DNA of 64,000 nt from Hordeum vulgare subsp. vulgare (lineage: Eukaryota; Streptophyta; Magnoliopsida; Poales; Poaceae), in assembly GCF_904849725.1 (NCBI RefSeq), contig NC_058519.1:187787703-187851702 (forward strand). Direction: 5' to 3'. Under the pieces are notes generated by a model, which was not told the origin of the DNA, did no database searches, and saw only the letters and a list, made by a program, of their open reading frames with translations. Positions 20,625-31,189 of this stretch are shown piece after piece (position 1 is the first letter of the stretch; every line of letters starts with the position of its first letter). The translations under genes were made by a program, and so were the position numbers.

Positions 20625-22427
20625 TGTTGGAAATATGCCCTAGAGGCAATAATAAATTAGTTATTATTATATTTCTTAGTTCATGATAATCGTTTATTAT
20701 CCATGCTATAATTGTATTGATTGGAAACACAGTGCATGTGTGGATACATAAACAAAACATTGTCCCTAGTAAGCCTCTAGTTGACTAGGTCGTTGATCAA
20801 AGATGGTCAAGGTTTCCTGACCATAGGCAAGTGTTGTCACTTGATAACGGGATCACATCATTAGGAGAATCATGTGATGGACTAGACCCAAACTAATAGA
20901 CATAGCATGTTGATCGTGTCATTTTGTTGCTATTGTTTTCTACGTGTCAAGTATTTGTTCCTATGACCATGAGATCATATAACTCACTGACACCGGAGGA
21001 ATGCTTTGTGTGTATCAAACGTCGCAACGTAACTGGGTGACTATAAACATGCTCTACAGGTATCTCCGAAGGTGTTCGTTGAGTTAGTATGGATCGAGAC
21101 TAGGATTTGTCACTCCGTGTGACGGAGAGGTATCCTGGGGCCCACTCGGTAATACAACATCAACACAAGCCTTGCAAGCAATGCAACTTAGTGTAAGTTG
21201 CAGGATATTGTATTATGGAACGAGTAAAGAGACTTGCCGGTAAACGAGATTGAAATAGGTATGCGGATACTGACGATCGAATCTCGGGAAAGTAACATAC
21301 CGAAGGACAAAGGGAATGACATACGGGATTATATGAATCCTTGGCACTGAGGTTAAAACGATAAGATCTTCGTAGAATATGTGGGATCCAATATGGGCAT
21401 CCAGGTCCCGCTATTGGATATTGACCGAGGAGTCACTCGGGTCATGTCTACATAGTTCTTGAACCCGCAGGGTCTGCACACTTAAGGTTCGACGTTGTTT
21501 TATGCGTATTTGAGTTGTATGGTTGGTTACCGAATATTGTTCGGAGTCCCGGATGAGATCCTGACGTCACGAGGGTTTCCGGAATGGTCCAGAAACGAAG
21601 ATTGATATATAGGATGACCTCATTTGATTACCGGAAGGTTTTCGGAGTTACCGGGAATGTACCGGGAATGACGAATGGGTTCCGGGTGTTCACCGAGGGG
21701 GGGGCAACCCACCCCGGGGAAGCCCATAGGCCTTGGGGGTGGCGCACCATCCCTTGGTGGGCTGGTGGGACAGCCCAAGAAGGCCCTATGCGCCATAGAT
21801 AGAAAATCAAAGAGAAAAGAAAAAAAGGAGGTGGGAAAGGAGAGAAGGACTCCACCTTCCAATCCTAGTTGGACTAGGATTGGAGGAGGACTCCTCCTCC
21901 CCTTGGTGGCGCAGCCCTTGGGGCTCCTTGAGCCTCAAGGCAAGCCTCCCCTCCCTCCTCCTATATATATGGAGCAATTAGGGCTGATTTGAGACAACTT
22001 TTTCAAGGCAGCCCGACCACATACCTCTGCGTCTCTGCGGAGCTCGGGCGGAGCCCTGCCGAGATTAGATCATCACCAACCTCCGGAGCGCCGTCACGCT
22101 ATCGGAGAACTCATCTACCTGTCCGTCTCTCTTGTTGGATCAAGAAGGCCGAGATCACCGTCGAGCTGTATGTGTGCTGAACGCGGAGGTGTCGTCCGTT
22201 CGGCACTAGATCGTGGGACGGATCGCGGGACGGTTCGTGGGACGGTTCGCGGGGCGCATTGAGGGACGTGAGGACGTTCCACTACATCAACCGTGTTCAC
22301 TAACGCTTCTGCTGTGCGATCAACAAGGGTACGTAGATCGGAAATCCCCTCTCGTAGATGGACATCACCATGATAGGTCTTCGTGCGCGTAGGAAAATTT
22401 GTGTTTCCCATGCGACGTTCCCCAACA
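20625..22427 (+). mobile_element. Angela/BARE-type solo LTR
   Basis: One complete LTR (TGTTGGAAATATGCCCTAGAGGC to GTTCCCCAACA, 1803 bp) has no internal region and is flanked by perfect ttaca duplications (20620-20624, 22428-22432). The empty site is visible in the related elements as gaattataatgttcag near position 280 and gaattacaatgtctag near 44850. It arose by recombination between the two LTRs of a full element. It holds two adjacent hairpins (21861-21881 and 21882-21900) upstream of the TATA box cctatatatatgg near 21959. Confidence 0.93.
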
Positions 22428-22432
22428 TTACA

Positions 22433-22789
22433 ATGTTTAATCAGCCCTTGATCTTTGAAAGTGCTCTGCATTTATGTTTTGCGGTCTCAGAAAGAACTAG
22501 AGAGATACCGCATATTCGTATTGCTTCATGCTTGTTTTGATTGATGTGTTGTTATTTGAAACTCATTATTATTTGCTCGTTAGCTGATTATGCCATTGAT
22601 ATTAGTTTACCGTGAGACCTTTGTGTCATTTGCTAATGTGGTTAACTTGTGATCTTGCTGAAATTATGGTTATGAGTTAGACATAATTGCAACAACAAGA
22701 TCAAACAGAGTTTGTCAAAGTTTTTCTTTCTCTCTCAGTTTGTCAACTGAGTTGCTTGAGGACAAGCAAGGTTTTAAGCTTGGGGGAGT
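22433..22789 (+). other. End of internal region and 3' polypurine tract
   Basis: This continues the non-coding 3' region after the solo LTR and matches 290-638 and 44850-45213. It ends in aagcttgggggagt (22776-22789), the plus-strand primer site, directly before the LTR. Confidence 0.85.
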
Positions 22790-24463
22790 TGATACGTCTC
22801 CATCGTATCTACTTTTCCAAACTCTTTTGCCCTTGTTTTGGACTCTAATTTGCATGATTTGAATGGAACTAACCTGGACTGACGTTGTTTTCAGCAGAAT
22901 TGCCTTGGTGTTATTTTTGTGCAGAAATCAAAGTTCTCCAAACGTCCTGAAAATTTATGGGGAGCATTTTTGGAAAATATGAAAAATACGTGTGCCAAGT
23001 TCCACCTGAGGGGGTGGGCCAGTGGGCCACAAGCCCTGCCTCCGCCACCCCCCTGGTGGCGGTGGGCAAGCTTGTGGGGCCCACACAGCTCTGCCGCCCC
23101 CAATCTCACGTCTATAAGTTCACTTTCGTCCCAGAAAAAATAAAAATAGAAGATTTCATCGCGTTTGCGATACGGGGGTGCAGGCACAACCTTTTCTTCA
23201 TCTGGAGGGCAGATCTGGAGTCCGTTTTGGGCTCCGGAGAAGGGAAATCATCGCCATCATCATCATCAACCTTCTTCCCTCTCCAATTCCATGAAACTCT
23301 TCGTCGTTCGTGAGTAACTATTCGTAGGCTCGCTGGACGGTGATGAGTAGGATGAGATCTATCATGTAATCAAGTTAGTTTTGATGGGGATTGATCCCTA
23401 GTATCCACTATGTTCTGAGATTGATGTTGCTACTACTTTGCCATGCTTAATGCTTGTCACTAGGGCCCGAGTGCCATGATTTCAGATCTGAAATTATTAT
23501 GTTGTCACCAATATATGTGTGTTTTAGATCTGATCTTGCAAGTTGTAGTTACCTACTATGTGTTATGATCCGGCAACCAAGGAGTGACAATAACCGGAAC
23601 CACTCCCGGTGATGACCATAGTTTGAGGAGTTCATGTGTTGACCAAGTGCTAATGCGTTGGTCCGGTTCTTAATTAAAAATAGAACCTTAATATCCCGTA
23701 GTTTCCTTTTGGACCCCGCTGCCACGGGAGTGATGGACAATAGATGTCATGCAATTTATTTTCCCTAAGCACGTATGACGACACACGGAATGCATGCCTA
23801 CATCACATTGACGAACGGGAGCTAGCCACATATATCTCCGTGTTATAACTGTTGCATGATGAATATCATCCAAACAAATCACCGACCCATTGCGTACGAG
23901 CTTATCCTACTGCTGCTGTTACTTGTCTTGCTCTACTGCTGTTACTTGTCTTGCTCTGCTGCTACTGTTGCAACTACTGTCACTTGCTGCTGTTGCTACT
24001 TGCTACTACTGTCACTACTGTTGTTCCTTGCCACTGCTATTACTCGTTACACTGCTGCTACCTGCTACAATCTTGATCCCTGGTCGTTGACGGGAACTGA
24101 CAATTTCTGTCCACGAGGCAACTTGGCGCCATTGATACAATCGTTGGAAATAGTCTGCCGTGTCAACAGATCGTTTCTGACACCGTTGTTATCACACTAT
24201 TTGTTGTTACTACTTTGCTTGCAGATACTAATCTTTCAGGTGTGGTTGAATCTGACAAATTCAGCTGCTAATCCTCGAGAGTATTGTCTCACCTCCTGCC
24301 TGGCGTACCAACAAATTTGGGTCGAATACTCTACCCTCGAAAACTGCTACGATCCCACGCGCTGGTGGGCCGTCAACAACATTCTTCTAGTTTCGATTGC
24401 TGGAGAGTGCTAGCAGCATTCTTCTGGTGCCGTTGCAAGGGAAGGTGTGCTATTACGGAGTCA
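22790..24463 (+). repeat. 3' LTR of non-autonomous Athila-like element
   Basis: It is 1674 bp and begins TGATACGTCTCC. It differs little from the 5' LTR, with a slightly longer TGCTAC tract at about 23900-24075. The palindrome is at about 23020-23083. It is followed by atcac, the right target duplication. Confidence 0.92.
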
Positions 24464-24527
24464 ATCACCATGATAGGTCTTCGTGTGCGTAGGAAATTTT
24501 TTGTTTCCCATGCAATGTTCCCCAACA
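24464..24527 (+). repeat. 3' LTR of Angela-like element, right part
   Basis: The last roughly 60 bases of the interrupted LTR (ccatgataggtcttcgtg to gttccccaaca) match the end of the 5' LTR. The first five bases are the duplication of the nested insertion. Confidence 0.92.
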
Positions 24528-24532
24528 CTCTC

Positions 24533-24952
24533 TATGCGGCGAGCCACAGCCTATCGACGCGGACGCGTGTAGCTTGATCTATGGTGTACCATCGATCATG
24601 TTGTGCGGCAAGCTGCAGCCTCTCGGCGCTGACATGCCTACCTTGATCCACGGCACTGGAGCGTCGTGCATGAAGGGTGTGCTCAACCCTAGCGATAAAG
24701 CACAACACGATGTCGACTATCGCGTTGTCGGGGAGTGCCTCGGCCTCAATGGGCCATGGCGCCTTCTTGTTTTCCTCGTTGAGGAGGTTGATGTAGAGGT
24801 GGCGCTTCCATGGGTTGGCATGCAAAGATGGATGTGCTACAGCCTGCCTTTGTTGCCTTGGTGCATCGTGCGCCGCCTAAGTTTATGCACAATATCGCTG
24901 GGTGGCGGCGGGAAACCAGTGATGAAATGGCGGGAAACGGTGACGTGTTCAT
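24533..24952 (-). pseudogene. 5' part of a minus-strand gene-like sequence of unknown function
   Basis: On the minus strand a TATA-like ctatatatatgg (about 25087-25098) precedes two overlapping starts: one at 24952 (MNTSPFPAISSLVSRRHP, 68 residues) and one at 24825 in another frame (MHANPWKRHLYINLLNEEN, 97 residues, stopping at the Angela insertion). The second contains EAEALPDNAIVDIVLCFIAR and a repeat-like RLQLAAQHDRWYT ... RLWLAA that continues in frame on the other side of the insertion (3741 downward). GC content is high compared with the retroelements. I do not recognise the family. It may be a captured gene fragment within a DNA transposon. Confidence 0.42.
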
Positions 24953-24977
24953 AAAACACCATCAAGTAATGGAAACT

Positions 24978-25057
24978 TAGCATGAAAGGAACATCGATCT
25001 AGCACGACGCATGCGCCTTAGCATTGAAGGAACATCGAGCTAGCATGACACGTGCGG
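24978..25057. repeat. Imperfect tandem duplication, about 40 bp
   Basis: Two consecutive units share cttagcat, gaaggaacatcga and ctagca. They sit just upstream (minus-strand sense) of the gene-like start at 24952. Confidence 0.6.
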
Positions 25058-25360
25058 GCACACTGCTCGCCCAAGGCTATGATCCATATATATAGTTGTG
25101 TTCCCAACAGAGCACACTATTCATAGTAACGAATACAGTTCCATTTATCCTAGTAGAACAGTGGCGGCAAGTGTCACAAGAATAAGTAGATGATGATCAG
25201 ATGATCTTTTATCCTAGTTAATTATGCATGTAATAGTTTATTTTGGTGTGTGGAAATATAATGTGTGTACTAGCCACCTATGTAATTGGATATTTAATTT
25301 GGTTGTGCAATCATTTCCTTATTAGTACATCTTGTTAATTTGAACCGTTTATGTTTTGTT

Positions 25361-25610
25361 GTCTCAACACAAATAGTTTATCTCAGTGAACTATATGCCA
25401 TATATTGCACACACCTTTGATTTGGTTGTCCGTTTCTGTTGCGTTTCCTAATCACAAACAATTCATGCGAGTGAATTATATGTCGTATATCGCCCATACC
25501 TTCATCTCGCTACCCATTTCTGTTGTTCTGCCTCATCACTAACAGTTCATTGGAGTGAACCGTATGCCATGCATCGCACACACAACTCTAATCTCAATCA
25601 TGTTTGATGT
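25361..25610. repeat. Three degenerate tandem units of about 80 bp, candidate subterminal repeats
   Basis: Each unit carries an acag/aatagttta-type start, a gagtgaa(c/t) motif, then tatgccatatatcgcacacac and a ctctaat/tttctgttg stretch. Arrays of short degenerate repeats close to an end are typical of CACTA transposons. Confidence 0.55.
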
Positions 25611-25724
25611 CTCCGCCATCGCAAATGTTTTGCATATTTTTGGATGGGTTTCTTACATCACCGTTTGTGGTTCATGCATTGCAGACAATTTCGTCGAAGG
25701 GTCTATGATTGTAGTGTTGCGTTA

Positions 25725-25743
25725 GCAGCATCCTCCAGTAGTG
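25725..25743. mobile_element. Candidate right terminus of a CACTA-type DNA transposon
   Basis: The sequence gcagcatcctccagtagtg ends as the reverse complement of CACTACTGGAGG, the form of a CACTA terminal inverted repeat, with subterminal repeats just inside. The next three bases are tac. The other terminus would be left of the window, so neither the inverted-repeat pair nor the 3-bp duplication can be tested. No CACTA transposase is visible. Confidence 0.45.
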
Positions 25744-27243
25744 TACCTACCCACTCACCCTATATGCTAAGTACATGTTGGTTAGTGAACCATCAGTGAC
25801 CCCCTCACTTTCCCCCGGTAACCCCCTCTTCAGCATTGATGACTCGATTAACGTGATCGACGTCCTCAGCCCGATGCATCAAATCATACCCCTTAGTTGT
25901 ACTATTCTACCGATTTACTGTCGAATGCCAAGTGTGACACCTTGTAAAGCATTCCCGATGTTAACTCTGTAGCGTAGTTAGTCAAACATGGATTACAGAG
26001 GATGATTCCTCCTTCACCACTCCCAACAACGACTCTTTCGTGCAACACCTCAAGAGTGAACCCTCAAGGGTGATTCCTCCCCAGTCACCTTGACGGTTAC
26101 ATTGATTGGCTTCCATCAAGGGTGATTCCTTGGATTCCCCTTGATGTTATGAACACACGGTTACTTTGACTTTACCCCCCATATCATAGTGAAGACGGGT
26201 CGGCCTGAGTGGTAACCGCGAGTGATGTGTAGTCGGGTTGACTAGGATGATACCCGCGAGAGAATTACAAGGCTCGGCCAGGCAGGCAGACCGCCCTAGG
26301 AGAGGGATGGTCCCGAGCCTTGCCAAAGGACCTCAAGACCGGGTGACAGGATCACTGATTATTTTCGTGAGCTCCCAAGACACTAACAGGTTTGGATATG
26401 TGATCTCAGTAGGCCTCTGGCCTTCATCGGACTAACCACCACGCGGGAATAATTATGGGCACTCTTCGTCATACATTCTCCCGAAATCTCTTCAGATGCC
26501 ACAATGAGCAGCACACACTCGTGGGGTCCATGTAGGTACGTGCTTTGGATTAAGAGGTTTCTAGGACTGATCCCAACCGTCCTTGTAGTGCGTTGGAGTG
26601 CAAGGGTGGTGGGCCCAAGACCCCTATGTACATAGGACTTAGATCGGCGCGCTGGCCTCTCTGTTGAGCCTAGGTTGGACTACGGCATCTTGATAAACCG
26701 AGGTCGTGCATGACCTAGGAAAGTGTGTCCGACCGGAGTTAATCGAGCGTGTTGGCTAAGTTGGTGCATCGCTATAGGGCGGTATATCTATTCGAATATC
26801 CGTGTCCATGGTAACACACTCTCAGGGAGTATCCTGATCCACTAGAACTAGAACTGGATACTTGTGACACTTAAAATGAAAGGATGGCTCCGAGATCGAT
26901 TTCTCACAGGGAGTCAAGAAAGGATCACTAGGCCTTGATACTACATGCTTGTATATGTAATACTAGTCTAAACTCTTTTAATGCTGCAAGACGCTGAAGA
27001 TGCTAGTCTTCGATAGGACTAGGTCTTTCCCATTTCTTCTGGGATTTCTGCAGTTTAGTTCAAAGATATAACCCCATTCCTTTGATAATGATGCATACTT
27101 AGCATAGTTCTGATGTAAGTCTTGCGATTACTTTGGATGAGTACTCACCGTTGCTTTGCTTCCCTTTTCCCCTTCGATACGATTGCTGTGATGAGATGAC
27201 GGAGCCTAGGAGACAACTGATCCCGTTGACGACTACTACTACC
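25744..27243 (-). repeat. Gypsy-type LTR, minus orientation, left piece
   Basis: There is no supportable ORF in 1.5 kb. The right continuation at 46948-47286 ends GGGGTCACA, so the minus-strand start would be TGTGACCCC, a form typical of long Triticeae Gypsy LTRs. Both pieces join cleanly across the insertion at 27244-46942. The true left end is either hidden beyond the CACTA-like terminus or at an unrecognised junction near here. Confidence 0.55.
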
Positions 27244-28764
27244 TGATGAGCCATAAGTGTAGGGGATCTATTGTAGTCCTTTCGATAAGTAAGATTGTCG
27301 AACACAACGAGGAGCACAAGGAAATGACAAGCGGTTTTCAGTAAGGTATTCTCTACAAGCACTGAAATTATTGGTAAGAGATAGTTTTGTGATAAGGTAA
27401 TTCGTGACGGGTAGCAAGTAACAAATATAACAATGGTGCAGCAAACCGGCCCAATCCGTTTGTAGCAAAGGACAATCCTAGAAAAACTCTTATATAAAGC
27501 AAAGCGCTCCCGAGGACACATGCGAATTTCTGTCAACCTAGTTTTCATCATGCTCATATGATTCACGTTCGTTACTTTGATAATTTGGTATGTGGGTGGA
27601 CCGGTGCTTGGGTGCTGCCCTTACTTGGACAAACATCCCACTTATGATTAACCTCTCTCGCAAGCATCCACAACTACGAAAGAAGAATTAAGATAAATCT
27701 AACCATAGCATGAAACATATGGATCCAAATTAGCCCCTTACGAAGCAACACATAAACTAGGGTTTAAGCTTATGTCACTCTAGCAACCCATCATCTACTT
27801 ATTACTTCCCAATGCCTTCCCCTAGGACCAAATAATGGTGAAGTATCATGTAGTCGATGTTCACATGACACCACTAGAGGAGAGACAACATACATCTCAT
27901 CAAAATATCGAACGAATACCAAATTCACATGAGTTCTTATAGCAAGACTTATCACATGTCCTCAGGAACACACGTAATTACTCACAAAGCATATTCATGT
28001 TCATAATCAGAGGAGTATTAATACTCATTAAGGATCTGAACATATGATCTTCCACCAAGTAAATCAACTAGCATCAACTACAAGGAGTAATCAACACTAC
28101 TAGCAACCCATAGGTACCAATCTAAGGTTTTGAGACAAAGATCGGATACAAGAGATGAACTAGGTTTGGAGAGGAGATGGTGCTGATGAAGATGTTGATG
28201 GAGATTGACTCCATCTCGATGAGAGGATCGTTGGTGATGATGATGGCTTCGATTTCCCTCTCTCGGAGGGAAGTTTCCCTGGCAGAATAGCTCCGCCGGA
28301 GCTCTAGATTGGTTCTGCCAAAGTTCCGCCTCGAGACGGTGGCTCTTCGCCCCGAAAGTTCTGATATGATTTTTTTTCCTGGTCAAAACCCTCCATATAG
28401 CAAAATATGGGCACCGGAGGCTGCCAGGGGGCCCACAAGCCTGCAAGGTGCGCCCACGGGGTAGGCCGCGCCCCTAGCTTGTGGCCACCCGGAGGGTCCC
28501 CTGATGTATTTCTTTCTCCCAATATTTTTTATATATTCCAAAATAATTCTCCGTAAGTTTTCAATACTTTTGGAGTTGTGCAAAATAGGTCTCTCAGATT
28601 TTCTCCTTTTCCGGTCCAGAATTCCACCTGCTCACGTACTCCCTCTTCATGCAAACCTTATAAAATAAGAGAGAAAAGCCGTAAGTATTGTACGATAATG
28701 TGTATTAACAACCCATAATGCAACAAATATCGATATAAAAGCATGATGCAAAATGGACGTATCA
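27244..28764 (-). repeat. 3' LTR of minus-strand Athila-like element
   Basis: On the minus strand it begins TGATACGTCCATTTTGC after the purine tract and ends GGCTCATCA. The palindrome lies at about 28428-28490 and a TATA-like gctatatgga sits just downstream on the minus strand (about 28390-28400). Confidence 0.87.
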
Positions 28765-28778
28765 ACTCCCCCAAGCTT
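28765..28778 (-). other. 3' polypurine tract of minus-strand element
   Basis: The + strand reads actcccccaagctt; the minus strand is aagcttgggggagt, identical to the tracts of the non-autonomous elements. Confidence 0.87.
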
Positions 28779-30285
28779 AGATCTCGCTTGTCCTCAAGCG
28801 AAAACCAAGATCGATAAATATGCCCACATGTTTAGAGATAGAGGTGTCGATAAAAATAAAATACAAACATGAAGGCATCATGGTCATCTTTAGAACAACA
28901 ACACATATTGACATAGAATTTCTTATGCTAAAGTAACAATTCATTCACAAGGTAAAATATGGATCAACAACTCTATTGAGAACTAACAAACTATGATCTC
29001 AGTCATTGAAGCAATTCCAATTTATCGCAACGTAGGAAAGAGTCAATATAAGAGGTTGTAAAGCAAATCCACATACTCAATTATCTTATGGTCCTTCATA
29101 ATTACTAACACTCACGCGGTACCTATGAGGTCAAACCTTCAATCGGACAAAGAGAAAGATAGGGGATTATAGTTTTGCCTCCCAACTATTTACCTCAAGG
29201 GTAATGTCAACAATAATAACTCATGATCACCCACATCCGAGTGGATATATTTGTCTAGATCATTCCCCAACACATGAAGCTTGCCAAAAGATAAAGGTGA
29301 AATAAAGGAAATGGTTAAGATCACCACGACTCTTGCATAAAGGTAAATACTAGAAAGTAAAGGTAACAGATAGGCCCTTCGCAGAGGGAAGTCGAGGTGG
29401 TCATGCGCTTTTCTAGTTGGATGCGCAATCCCTTAATACAAAAGAACGTCACTTTATATTGCCCCTTGTGATAAAGAACTTTATTATGCAGTCTATTGCT
29501 TTTATTTCTTCTATATCACAAGTTCGTATAAAGTTTATTTTCCTCACACTAATAGATCACACACATTTAAAGAGCAATTTTTATTGCTTGCACCGATGAC
29601 AATTTACTAGAGGGATCTTACTCAGTCCATAGGTAGGTGTGGTGGACTCTCAAGGCAAAACTGGGTTAAAGGTGTTTGGATGCACAAGTAGTATCTCTAC
29701 TTGGTGCGAAAGTTTTTGGCTTATGTGGGTTGAAACAAGCGACACATGTTGAAGGATCTACAACCATTTAACTTCTATTCGGAAATAATCAAACATAACT
29801 CATTATGTTGTCTTCCTTGTCCAACATCAACTTCTTAACATATAATATTTTAATGAGTGCTCACAATCACAAAATATGTCTAAGATAATATATTTATATG
29901 TAAACCTCTCTTTCTTTATTACTTCCTTTTAATTGCAACAATGACCAATAGCTTTGTTTGTCAATTGACAACAAATTTCAATCGACATACTTTTTATATG
30001 TGAAGTCATCACTCCCCATAACATCATTATATATACTCTTTGCTTTTATTCTATATTTCTTTATATTTCTATTTCTTAAGATCATAGCAAGCAAGCAAGC
30101 CCTCAACTCAAAACTACTCTTTATTATATAACTCCCAGACTTGCTTACATAGGGGGGACATAAAGCGAGACTCAAAACTATATTACACTAAAACTTTATT
30201 CTACTAGATCAAGGTATTACCAAAAAGATCGAACAGAGAGAAACAAAGAAAGTAAAAGATGTGATGGTGATACGATACCGGGGAA
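28779..30285 (-). other. Non-coding 3' tail of minus-strand element
   Basis: About 1.5 kb without a supportable ORF lies between the two purine tracts. It keeps blocks seen in the non-autonomous elements, for example the minus-strand counterpart of tactacttgtgcatcca near 29676-29705 and the gaagggcct-type block near 29370. Confidence 0.7.
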
Positions 30286-30299
30286 ACTCCCCCAAGCTT
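30286..30299 (-). other. Second (internal) polypurine tract after the extra ORF
   Basis: actcccccaagctt on the + strand lies about 36 bases past the extra ORF's stop, matching the arrangement in the two non-autonomous elements. Confidence 0.75.
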
Positions 30300-30335
30300 G
30301 GCACAAGCCAAGGGGAGTGCCCTATACCCATGTGT

Positions 30336-30860
30336 TTAGTTGTCTTTCTTCGGAGATGGTGATGTTGGAGTTGTTGGTGAGGTTGGAAGCTTGTCGTCCG
30401 TCTTCCAAGGCATGGGCTCACCATTGTAAAAATACGAACGAGTCTTCGGGATCCTCAAATCTGCAGCCAAACTAATTCTCTTAAATCTATATTCATACTC
30501 ATAGTTTTGATTTTGCGGGTCATAGATTTTGGCTTGGAGATGCTCTATTTTCTCGTAAAGCTTGAAGACGTGATCCCAGATGTCCTTGGCGTCTAGCTTG
30601 TGCTTACGGGTAAACTCCACGATCATCATGTGTTTGGCATTGAGTCCTCGTTCCACCATCCCTTAGCACTTGAAGACTTGTTGCTCCATTGCTTCGAGCC
30701 TTGTCTCCATGCTTCCGGTCTTCTTCGGCCCCTCAACATCAGGGATGTGCAGCACCCCCTCATGTATCTCAATGGTTTGAGGGTGTTGCAGCACCTCCAC
30801 AAGGTAAGGGTTGATAACCCTCTCGAAGAATTTGTCCTTCAAAGCACTTGAAGACATCAT
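30336..30860 (-). pseudogene. Extra ORF after integrase, unknown function, one in-frame stop
   Basis: The minus-strand frame begins MMSSSALKDKFFERVINPYL and continues for about 174 codons with one stop near 30661-30663, then GLNAKHMMIVEFTRKHKL. A helical, possibly coiled-coil middle contains HVFKLYEKIEHLQAKIYD, and the tail is Ser/Pro/Thr-rich (PTSPTTPTSPSPKKDN). It lies where an env-like gene would sit, but no signal peptide or membrane segment is visible and it has no evident similarity to ORF3 of the non-autonomous elements. The function is unknown. Confidence 0.6.
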
Positions 30861-31009
30861 GTTGATCTAAATCTGCTGCAGAAACATCTCAAAATGAAAA
30901 CAGGAGATATTGTCGTGATACGATGGACAAAACCTTCGGGAGATTATAAAATGAATTTTTGCCGATCCGAAAGAGTACACCACAAGAGAAAGGATTCCGG
31001 AGGGTACAC

Positions 31010-31078
31010 GGGGTGGCCACAAGCCTACAGGGCGCGCCCAGGGGGTAGGCCGCGCCCCCTCGCTTGTTGCCTCCTCGT
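31010..31078 (-). promoter_or_regulatory. GC-rich palindrome between integrase and the extra ORF
   Basis: ggccacaagcctacaggg ... gaggcaacaagcgagg-type arms surround gcgcgccc/gggcgcg-like inner stems on an AT-rich background. It mirrors the palindrome in the LTRs of the same element (about 28428-28490) and the internal segments at 17500 and 41744. A regulatory role is inferred from position only. Confidence 0.55.
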
Positions 31079-31189
31079 GAAATCTTTGGATTGCTTTGAA
31101 TTTTCCTAATTTTATAAATATTCTAAAACTGGTAATAATTGCCATTGGAAAAGTTTTAGAGTCGGTTTGCTTAACATAACCCATACATA

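Larger units (their letters stand above)
12580..24463 (+). mobile_element. Non-autonomous Athila-like Gypsy element (gag-PR-ORF3, no RT or integrase)
   Basis: LTRs at 12580-14232 and 22790-24463 flank a primer site for tRNA-Asp, gag, protease, a third ORF and a long non-coding tail that holds a solo LTR. The target duplication is atcaa (left) and atcac (right); the 5' LTR of the host element reads atcac, so the left copy mutated. In the first roughly 205 bases the LTRs differ at about 7 positions by eye, mostly transitions. Nothing resembling reverse transcriptase, RNase H or integrase lies between protease and ORF3, and the second copy at 37204-46595 has the same gap. The element would have to be mobilised in trans. 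Confidence 0.9.
3742..24527 (+). mobile_element. BARE/Angela/WIS-type Copia retrotransposon, with nested Gypsy insertion in its 3' LTR
   Basis: Both LTRs open with the TGTTGGAAATATGCC signature of the BARE/Angela/WIS group (the 3' copy reads TGTCGG) and end GTTCCCCAACA. The element is flanked by a perfect 5-bp duplication, ctctc (3737-3741 and 24528-24532). Gag, protease, integrase, reverse transcriptase and RNase H follow in Copia order between the LTRs, all damaged. The 3' LTR is interrupted at 12579/24464. By eye the first roughly 310 bases of the LTRs differ at about 20 sites, more than the LTR pair of the nested element, as expected for an older insertion. Confidence 0.93.

Noticed and set aside
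23856..24413. 185-codon ORF rich in Leu, Tyr and Cys inside an LTR
   Set aside because: It is a reading of the TGCTAC-type tract; frames differ between homologous LTRs and there is no protein-like composition.
24574..24954. Plus-strand ORF of 126 codons
   Set aside because: It overlaps the minus-strand gene-like sequence; the minus frame continues across the Angela insertion while the plus frame does not, so I favour the minus strand.
25361..25610. Repeat array as CRISPR-like
   Set aside because: Units are adjacent, degenerate and about 80 bp, without spacers, in a plant genome.
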